From Chloroflexota bacterium (GTDB lineage: Bacteria > Chloroflexota > Anaerolineae > DTPP01): a stretch of DNA of 5,455 bases. Below the pieces are notes generated by a model that had not been told where the DNA came from, made no database searches, and saw only the letters and a list, made by a program, of their open reading frames with translations. Every line of letters starts with the position of its first letter. The first letter of the stretch is position 1. Shown in pieces: positions 1-4,667 of the stretch. The position numbers and the translations under genes are program-made. The DNA is taken from assembly GCA_012514615.1 (NCBI GenBank), contig JAAYZY010000040.1, positions 1 through 5,455 of the forward strand. Reading direction: 5' to 3'.

Positions 1-183
1 CGGGAAGGCGAGTTGTACTGTCGGTTCCGTGTGGTCTGTCTGTCGCCTGAACGGCTGCAGGCGGAGGTGTGGGGTGAAGGCGGTCATCGTCCCAGGCGAG
101 AGATCAAGGCCGCGACCTACCACGACCTCTCGCTGCGGCAGACCGAGGGGCGCTGGCAGGGTACCGTGGTGTTCGATGTGTAG
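1..183 (+). CDS. Archease (RtcB activator), C-terminal part only
   Basis: The frame is open from base 1 and ends at TAG 181-183, giving 60 residues of a protein that begins upstream of the window. The segment [12 protein letters not shown] (visible residues 34-45), followed by a short G-x-W strand and a terminal VVFDV, is the typical archease C-terminus. The penultimate Asp (visible residue 59) matches the conserved C-terminal acidic residue of the family, which takes part in metal binding. Archease is a small cytosolic protein that speeds guanylylation of the RNA ligase RtcB and allows multiple turnover. The next gene is rtcB, 26 nt away on the same strand, which strongly supports the call and suggests one operon. 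The N-terminal half and the other metal ligands cannot be judged. Identification rests on the C-terminal motif plus context. Confidence 0.87.
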   Translation, partial: REGELYCRFRVVCLSPERLQAEVWGEGGHRPRREIKAATYHDLSLRQTEGRWQGTVVFDV

Positions 184-196
184 TGGCTAGTGGGGT

Positions 197-202
197 AGGA
201 GG
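197..202 (+). promoter_or_regulatory. Shine-Dalgarno site that sets the rtcB start
   Basis: AGGAGG lies 7 nt before ATG 210. The frame is open further upstream, to a GTG at 183 that overlaps the archease stop, but no comparable site precedes that GTG. The conserved protein also begins only after the ATG. This favours 210 as the start. Confidence 0.8.
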
Positions 203-209
203 CGACAGG

Positions 210-1661
210 ATGGTGACGAAGCGCGACTTTCGGCGGGTGGGGCCGTATGTGTGGGAAGTGCCGGTGGGCTTTCGGGCTGGAATGCAGGTGCCAGCTCGCA
301 TCTACGCCGACGACGAGCTTCTGGAAGCGGCGCTGGGAGACCGATCGGTGGAGCAGTTGATCAACACCACTGCCTTGCCTGGCGTGGTGAGCCACACCCT
401 GGCCATGCCCGACATCCATCAGGGCTATGGGCCGCCTATCGGGGGGGTGATCGCCACGGAAGGCCCCAAGGGCGTCATCTCCCCCGGCGCGGTGGGGTAC
501 GACATCAACTGCGGCGTGCGCTTGGTGGTCTCCAACCTGGAGGCGGAGGCGGTGGCGTCCCACCTGGAGGAACTCATCAGCGCGCTGTATGGCGACGTCC
601 CCAGCGGCTTGGGGCAGGGCGGGGGGATCAGGCTCTCCGGCCGACAGATCGATGAGGTGCTAGAGAAGGGCGCGGGTTGGGCTGTGGCCCAAGGCTACGG
701 CGGGCCTGAAGACCTGATCTTTTCGGAAGAGGGGGGCGCAATGGCCGGCGCTGACCCCGCCGCGGTGAGCGCCCGGGCCAAGGAGCGGGGCCAAGGCCAG
801 TTGGGCACCCTGGGTTCGGGCAACCACTTCCTGGAACTGGACGTGGTGGAGGAGATCCACAACCCCGAAGCCGCCCGGGCGTTTGGCCTGTTTGCCGGGC
901 AGTTGGCCGTGCAGATCCACTCGGGCTCCCGCGGCTTGGGCCATCAGGTCTGCACCGACTACGTCAAGTCGCTGCAAGGGGCGGTGCGGAAGTACGGGAT
1001 CCTTCTGCCAGATCGGGAGCTGGTCTGCGCGCCGCTGGATTCGCCGGAGGGGCGAGCCTACTTCGGAGCCATGGCTTCGGCGGCCAACTTCGCCTGGGCC
1101 AACCGCCAGTGCATGATGCACCTAGCCCGCCAGACGTTCGATCGGGTGCTGGCTGGCAAGTTCCGAGATCGCCATCTGCGACTGGTCTACGATGTGGCCC
1201 ACAACATCGCTAAGCTGGAAGAGCACGAGGTGGGAGGCAAGCGGCTGCGGCTGTGCGTGCACCGCAAGGGGGCCACGCGGGCCTTCGCCCCCGGGCAGCG
1301 GGCGGTGCCCGAGCCGTACCGCGCCGTGGGCCAGCCGGTGCTGGTGCCCGGCGACATGGGGTCTGCATCGTATGTGCTGGTGGGCACAGCGCGGGCGATG
1401 GAAGAGACGTTCGGCTCGTCGTGCCACGGCGCCGGGCGGGTGCTGAGCCGAGCGGCGGCGAAACGGCAGATCCGCGGCGACAAGCTGCGAGCCGAGCTGG
1501 AGGAGCGGGGCATCCACGTGCGGGCGGGTAGCATGCCAGGCCTGGCGGAAGAGGCGCCGGAAGCCTACAAGGACGTGGAGCGGGTGGTGCATGTGGTGGA
1601 CGAGCTGGGGATCGCCTGCAAGGTGGCGCGGTTGCGCCCGCTGGCGGTGATGAAGGGGTAA
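210..1661 (+). CDS. rtcB: RNA-splicing ligase RtcB (3'-phosphate/5'-OH RNA ligase)
   Basis: The product is 483 residues, the normal size for RtcB, with no intein. RtcB joins RNA 2',3'-cyclic-phosphate or 3'-phosphate ends to 5'-OH ends using GTP and Mn2+, in tRNA splicing or RNA repair. The family signatures appear in order: [18 protein letters not shown] with Asp98 and Cys101, [11 protein letters not shown] with Asn205 and His206, HSGSRGLGH with His237, YDVAHNIAK with His331, [19 protein letters not shown], and SCHGAGR with His406. By family knowledge, Asp98, Cys101, His206, His237 and His331 correspond to the two-metal site and His406 to the histidine that carries GMP, so the enzyme looks intact. 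ATG 210 is chosen because AGGAGG precedes it; a GTG start at 183 would add nine residues. It follows archease closely and is probably cotranscribed with it. No terminator is evident before the next promoter. Confidence 0.97.
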   Translation: MVTKRDFRRVGPYVWEVPVGFRAGMQVPARIYADDELLEAALGDRSVEQLINTTALPGVVSHTLAMPDIHQGYGPPIGGVIATEGPKGVISPGAVGYDINCGVRLVVSNLEAEAVASHLEELISALYGDVPSGLGQGGGIRLSGRQIDEVLEKGAGWAVAQGYGGPEDLIFSEEGGAMAGADPAAVSARAKERGQGQLGTLGSGNHFLELDVVEEIHNPEAARAFGLFAGQLAVQIHSGSRGLGHQVCTDYVKSLQGAVRKYGILLPDRELVCAPLDSPEGRAYFGAMASAANFAWANRQCMMHLARQTFDRVLAGKFRDRHLRLVYDVAHNIAKLEEHEVGGKRLRLCVHRKGATRAFAPGQRAVPEPYRAVGQPVLVPGDMGSASYVLVGTARAMEETFGSSCHGAGRVLSRAAAKRQIRGDKLRAELEERGIHVRAGSMPGLAEEAPEAYKDVERVVHVVDELGIACKVARLRPLAVMKG

Positions 1662-1697
1662 GGGGGCCCAGCGCTCCACCAAGACTAGGCCGCCCAT

Positions 1698-1727
1698 TTG
1701 ACCAGAGGCCCTGCTAGGCGGTATAAT
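1698..1727 (+). promoter_or_regulatory. Housekeeping sigma promoter for the rpmH operon
   Basis: TTGACC (1698-1703) and TATAAT (1722-1727) are separated by 18 bp, close to the sigma-70/sigma-A consensus. Transcription would start near 1734, giving a leader of about 40 nt before rpmH. Its place between rtcB and rpmH fits independent, strong expression of the ribosomal protein operon. This is assigned by sequence match only. Confidence 0.8.
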
Positions 1728-1775
1728 GTAAGGCTGTAGGACCACACTTGCCTGAGAGAACAAGAGGAGACGACG

Positions 1776-1913
1776 ATGCCCAAGCGCACATGGCAGCCCA
1801 AAGTGCGTCGACGCTTTCGGCGACACGGGTTCATGAATCGAATGAGCACCAGAGGTGGACGGCGAGTGCTGAAGGCCCGACGGGATAGAGGGCGCAAGCG
1901 GCTCACTGTTTGA
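1776..1913 (+). CDS. rpmH: 50S ribosomal protein L34 (bL34)
   Basis: This encodes a 45-residue, extremely basic protein, the usual L34 length of about 44-47 residues. It begins MPKRTWQPK, carries HGFMNRM (residues 17-23) and [13 protein letters not shown] (24-36), and ends GRKRLTV, the standard L34 pattern along its whole length. L34 is a structural protein of the large ribosomal subunit. AGAGGAG at 1763-1769 lies 6 nt before the ATG, so the start is clear. It is the first gene of a run with rnpA, yidD, yidC and jag, and the promoter at 1698-1727 drives it. The His-Gly-Phe motif is followed by Met-Asn where Arg-Ala is more usual, a minor variation. Confidence 0.97.
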   Translation: MPKRTWQPKVRRRFRRHGFMNRMSTRGGRRVLKARRDRGRKRLTV

Positions 1914-1940
1914 CCGGGTGGATTGTTGCGGCTCCGCCGG

Positions 1941-1972
1941 CGTGGGGGGACATGCGTTCTGGTCCCCCCATG
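1941..1972 (+). other. Strong hairpin in the rpmH-rnpA spacer
   Basis: CGTGGGGGGAC (1941-1951) pairs with GTCCCCCCATG (1962-1972) through 11 consecutive pairs, one of them a G-U wobble, around a 10-nt loop. No T-run follows, so it is not a standard intrinsic terminator. It lies 28 nt after the rpmH stop and 51 nt before the proposed rnpA start. It could be an mRNA processing or stability element that separates the abundant L34 message from rnpA. The function is inferred; the pairing is seen directly. Confidence 0.6.
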
Positions 1973-2007
1973 TGCTATAGGACCCCAGCGAGGGTGGCCT
2001 GGTTTCT

Positions 2008-2013
2008 GGGAGG
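2008..2013 (+). promoter_or_regulatory. Shine-Dalgarno site supporting the GTG start of rnpA
   Basis: GGGAGG lies 10 nt before GTG 2024, slightly long but usable spacing. In-frame ATGs at 1952 and 1970 lack a well-spaced site and fall in or beside the 1941-1972 hairpin. This favours GTG 2024. Confidence 0.55.
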
Positions 2014-2023
2014 TGGCTCGGGG

Positions 2024-2410
2024 GTGAGCAGCGGCTCTAGGTATGGCCTTCCACGGGATGCGCGGTTGCACCTGCAGCGGCAGTACCAGCGCATGCGTCA
2101 GGAAGGGCGCACCTGGGCCGATCGCTATCTGGTGCTGAGCGCGGCGCCTAACGGGTTGCCTCACGCCCGCTTGGGCTTCGTGGTGGGCAAGCGGGTCGGG
2201 GGCGCGGTGGTGCGCAACCGGGTGCGCCGCCTGATGCGGGAAGCCTGCCGCCTGCGCCGGCCCGAGATCGCCCCGGGGTGGGACGTGGTGTGGATCGCCA
2301 GAGCAGGCGCGGCCGAGGCAGGATGGCTGCAGATCCAGCGTTCAGTGCAGGGCTTGCTGCAGAGGGCCGGCCTGCTCCTTGCTGAGGCCGAAGATGAGGC
2401 GGGCGGATGA
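2024..2410 (+). CDS. rnpA: Ribonuclease P protein component
   Basis: From GTG 2024 the product is 128 residues, close to the usual 110-130. RnpA binds the catalytic RNase P RNA and aids 5' maturation of pre-tRNA. The diagnostic segment is [20 protein letters not shown] (residues 47-66), whose RNR (64-66), followed by VRR and then MRE, is the family's RNA-binding signature. An early [12 protein letters not shown] (28-39) matches the usual region before the first strand, and WDVVWIAR (86-93) matches the family's DxVxIAR strand. It follows rpmH, the near-universal bacterial arrangement, and its stop overlaps the yidD start (ATGA, 2407-2410). The start is less certain than the identity: the frame is open back to TTG 1910, which overlaps the rpmH stop, and ATGs at 1952 and 1970 are alternatives. 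The upstream residues do not resemble RnpA. Confidence 0.94.
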   Translation: MSSGSRYGLPRDARLHLQRQYQRMRQEGRTWADRYLVLSAAPNGLPHARLGFVVGKRVGGAVVRNRVRRLMREACRLRRPEIAPGWDVVWIARAGAAEAGWLQIQRSVQGLLQRAGLLLAEAEDEAGG

Positions 2411-2616
2411 AGGCTGTGGCGTTGTGGCTCCTTCGCCTGTACAAACGAGGAATCTCGCCCCGGCTGCCGCCCTCGTGCCGTTTCATCCCCACTTGTTCGG
2501 AGTACATGTACGAGGCCATCGAGCGTTACGGAGTGGTCAAAGGGGGGTGGCTGGGGTTAAAGCGGGTCAGCCGCTGCCATCCGTGGAACCCCGGAGGCTA
2601 CGACCCGGTGCCCTGA
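2407..2616 (+). CDS. yidD: Membrane protein insertion efficiency factor YidD
   Basis: This is a 69-residue protein with the complete YidD signature: YKRGISP (residues 12-18), [11 protein letters not shown] (23-33), EAIERYG (36-42), then [13 protein letters not shown] (52-64) and a DPVP end. The three conserved cysteines are Cys24, Cys30 and Cys57. YidD is a small inner-membrane-associated protein, probably held by its amphipathic N-terminal helix, that assists insertion of proteins handled by YidC. The ATG overlaps the rnpA stop, so translation is probably coupled; only a weak GAGG at 2395-2398 precedes it. The partner yidC follows 91 nt downstream, which matches its role. Confidence 0.96.
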   Translation: MKAVALWLLRLYKRGISPRLPPSCRFIPTCSEYMYEAIERYGVVKGGWLGLKRVSRCHPWNPGGYDPVP

Positions 2617-2707
2617 GGTGGACCGCTCAGGGAGCGGACGGGCCAGACTGCCGCCGCTGCGCATTAGGGACTGGTCTATGATCTACACTGGAGGATAGGA
2701 TTCTTAC

Positions 2708-3628
2708 ATGGGCGGACTTTGGAACACCCTGATCGTGACCCCGTTGGCGGAGGCCCTCAAGCTTCTGGCTGGGTGGATAGAGGCATTGGGGATCCCATAC
2801 CATTTTGGGTTTGCCATCATCCTCTTCACCTTGATCATCAAGCTCGTTACCATCCCCCTGAACAAGAAGCAGTTGGAGTCTACCAAGGCGACCCAGGAGC
2901 TTCAGCCCAAGCTCCAGGAGCTGCAGAAGAAGTACGGCAAGGACCGGGAGAAGCTGGCGCAGGCCCAGATGGAGCTGTACAAGGAAGCTGGCGTTAGCCC
3001 CATGGGCGGCTGTCTGCCCATGCTCATCCAGTTCCCCATCCTGATCGGCCTCTACAGCGCGCTCTACAGCTTGGCCAACAACGTGAACTTGGGCAGCTTC
3101 TTCTTCATCCCTGACCTCGCCCTCCCTAGCCAGACCGAAGGCATCAGTTGGCTCTGGCCTTTCCCGCCCAAGATCGGCTGGGATGCCGCCAGTGCCTATC
3201 TGGTGCTGCCGGTCCTGACGTTGATCTCCCAATTGGTGCTGCAGAAGATGATGCAGCTCAGCCCGAAGAGCCAGGATCCGCAGCAGGGGATGATGAACAG
3301 CATGATGTCTATCATGCCTATCTTCTTCGCCTACATCACCCTGCAGGTGCCGGCTGGTCTGACGCTGTACTGGGTCGTCTCAAACATATTCAGCATCGTG
3401 CAGCAGTATACTGTGATGGGGTGGGGCGGTCTAGCGCCGTTGATTGCGCGGCTTACGGGCAAGGCGGAAGCCCTGGCTGTGCCTGGGCAAGGCGCGGCCT
3501 CTATGGCGGTGGGCAACCCTGGCAGCAGCAAGCCTACCGAAACCTCCAACCAGGCAACCAGCGCGGCAGAGACCGCCTTGAAGGGGAAGGGACGACATGC
3601 AAGCGGAAGAAAGAAGAGAAGGAAATAA
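2708..3628 (+). CDS. yidC: Membrane protein insertase YidC/Oxa1
   Basis: This is a 306-residue insertase of the short Gram-positive/Oxa1 form, without the large periplasmic domain of proteobacterial YidC. It inserts membrane proteins alone or with SecYEG. Visible parts are a first core segment near residues 34-50 (FGFAIILFTLIIK), a charged cytoplasmic helical hairpin (55-95, LQPKLQELQKKYGKDREKL), the GGCLPMLIQFPILIGLY segment (100-116), further membrane segments near 162-178 and 200-213, and VPAGLTLYWVVSNIFS (214-229). Lys45 occupies the place of the conserved groove arginine. No lipobox is seen, unlike many Firmicutes homologues. The tail after residue 250 is long, Ser/Thr/Ala-rich and ends in RKKRRK, which may contact ribosomes. 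ATG 2708 follows AGGA (2697-2700) by 7 nt. Its last 32 nt overlap jag. Confidence 0.97.
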   Translation: MGGLWNTLIVTPLAEALKLLAGWIEALGIPYHFGFAIILFTLIIKLVTIPLNKKQLESTKATQELQPKLQELQKKYGKDREKLAQAQMELYKEAGVSPMGGCLPMLIQFPILIGLYSALYSLANNVNLGSFFFIPDLALPSQTEGISWLWPFPPKIGWDAASAYLVLPVLTLISQLVLQKMMQLSPKSQDPQQGMMNSMMSIMPIFFAYITLQVPAGLTLYWVVSNIFSIVQQYTVMGWGGLAPLIARLTGKAEALAVPGQGAASMAVGNPGSSKPTETSNQATSAAETALKGKGRHASGRKKRRK

Positions 3629-4493
3629 CGAGTTTGACGGCCGAAGCGTAGAGGAGGCCGTCCAGGTAGGGTTGGAGGCGCTAGGCCTCACGCGGGACGA
3701 TGTCTACGTGGAGATCCTGGCGCCGGGGAGCCGTGGCTTCTTCGGCTTGGGGGCGGCAGAGGCGCGGGTGCGCCTGATCCCCAAGAAGCCTGTGCACACC
3801 CAACAGGCTGCCGCAGCCGAGGCCCAAGCTACGCCTCGGGAGGCGGTGGCTGAGCCCCTCAGGGAAGCGCCGGCCAGGCCAGCCGCAGCGCCCGAGCCGG
3901 TGGCTGAGCCCCACGTGGATGAGGAAGAGCCTGGCCTCTTTGACGACCTGGAAGAGGAAGAAGAGGAAGGGGAGGAGAAGCTGGAGCCGGCCAGCGCGCA
4001 CATTAGCCCAGAAGAAGCAGCGGCGGCTCAAGAGATCCTGGAAGGGCTGCTGCAGCGGATGCGGGTGCGGGCGGAGGTCTTCTCGGAGATAGTGGAGCCT
4101 GAACCAGGCCAGCGTGGCAGCGCCCTGGTGCTGGACATCAAAGGGCAGGACGTGAGTGCGCTCATCGGCCGGCAGGGCGAGACCATGAGCTCCCTGCAGT
4201 ACGTCCTGCGCCTGATGGTGAGCCATCGGCTCAAGCGCTGGCTCAACGTGGTGGTGGACGTGGATGGCTACAAGCGGCGACGGGAGAACCAGTTGCGCCA
4301 ACTGGCCCAGCGCATGGCCGAGCGGGCCATCCTGAACGGCCGGCCCCTGGCCTTGGAGGCGATGCCGGCCAACGAGCGGCGCATCGTTCACCTGGCTCTG
4401 CGCAACCACCCCAAGGTCTATACCCAGAGCGTGGGCGAGGCTGACCAGCGCAAGGTGACCATCATGCTGCGGGAGCAGCAGCCGCCTTCGTAG
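3597..4493 (+). CDS. jag: KH-R3H RNA-binding protein Jag/KhpB
   Basis: This 298-residue protein has the three-part Jag layout. The Jag-N domain lies at about residues 12-62, with GRSVEEAVQVGLEALGL and PGSRGFFGLG. A Pro/Ala then strongly acidic linker (65-140, seven glutamates in a row apart from one Gly) follows. The KH domain (about 150-222) has the GRQG loop at 191-194, and the R3H domain (about 225-292) has Arg261-x3-His265 and HPKVYTQSVGE. KhpB-type proteins bind RNA, usually with KhpA, and influence cell division and envelope growth in Firmicutes; the name comes from neighbouring spoIIIJ (yidC), as here. GAAGGG at 3586-3591 lies 5 nt before the ATG. The first residues overlap the yidC tail, implying coupled translation. 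The role in this organism is inferred from family only. Confidence 0.95.
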   Translation: MQAEERREGNNEFDGRSVEEAVQVGLEALGLTRDDVYVEILAPGSRGFFGLGAAEARVRLIPKKPVHTQQAAAAEAQATPREAVAEPLREAPARPAAAPEPVAEPHVDEEEPGLFDDLEEEEEEGEEKLEPASAHISPEEAAAAQEILEGLLQRMRVRAEVFSEIVEPEPGQRGSALVLDIKGQDVSALIGRQGETMSSLQYVLRLMVSHRLKRWLNVVVDVDGYKRRRENQLRQLAQRMAERAILNGRPLALEAMPANERRIVHLALRNHPKVYTQSVGEADQRKVTIMLREQQPPS

Positions 4494-4525
4494 GGAGGTC
4501 GTCCAGCAGCCCCAAGCGCCTACTC

Positions 4526-4566
4526 GGAGCCGCAGTCGGAGTCTAGCTGCGGCTCCTTCTTCGTCT
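4526..4566 (+). terminator. Intrinsic terminator of the rpmH-jag operon
   Basis: GGAGCCGCAG (4526-4535) pairs perfectly with CTGCGGCTCC (4547-4556) around an 11-nt loop, followed by the T-rich TTCTTCGTCT (4557-4566). It lies 32 nt after the jag stop and just before a new promoter, so it marks the operon end. Confidence 0.88.
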
Positions 4567-4575
4567 GGCCGGGGC

Positions 4576-4603
4576 TTGACATTTGCCCCAAAACCCTTAC
4601 AAT
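4576..4603 (+). promoter_or_regulatory. Housekeeping sigma promoter for the propeller gene
   Basis: TTGACA (4576-4581) and TACAAT (4598-4603) are 16 bp apart, a near-consensus sigma-70-type promoter placed directly after a terminator. The likely start is near 4610, giving a leader of about 58 nt. A GGGGC/GCCCC inverted repeat (4571-4575 and 4585-4589) brackets the -35 box and could be a regulator site. Confidence 0.82.
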
Positions 4604-4634
4604 GCGGGAGCCCTGCCCTGAGAGCGGGAGGCGA

Positions 4635-4653
4635 CGCGCCCCTTGGCGGCGCG
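4635..4653 (+). other. GC-rich hairpin in the 5' leader of the propeller gene
   Basis: CGCGCC (4635-4640) pairs with GGCGCG (4648-4653) around a 7-nt loop. It ends 2 nt before the purine-rich ribosome binding site at 4656-4664. It could tune ribosome access or protect the 5' end. Only the pairing is seen, and such stems arise easily in GC-rich DNA. Confidence 0.4.
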
Positions 4654-4667
4654 ATGGAGGAGGGTCT

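Noticed and set aside
183..209. GTG 183 as the rtcB start
   Set aside because: It lacks a ribosome binding site, while ATG 210 has AGGAGG at 7 nt and conserved sequence begins after it.
1662..1697. Terminator after rtcB
   Set aside because: No stem followed by a T-run could be found, so readthrough into the rpmH operon remains possible.
1122..1826. A 234-codon minus-strand open frame
   Set aside because: It is antisense to rtcB and rpmH, crosses the rpmH promoter, and its translation resembles no known protein.
2623..2637. CCGCTC-AGG-GAGCGG hairpin after yidD as a terminator
   Set aside because: The stem is only 6 bp with a 3-nt loop and no T-run, and yidC follows in the same functional cluster.
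2677..2682. TATGAT as a -10 box for an internal yidC promoter
   Set aside because: No recognisable -35 box lies 15-19 bp upstream, where the sequence is GC-rich.
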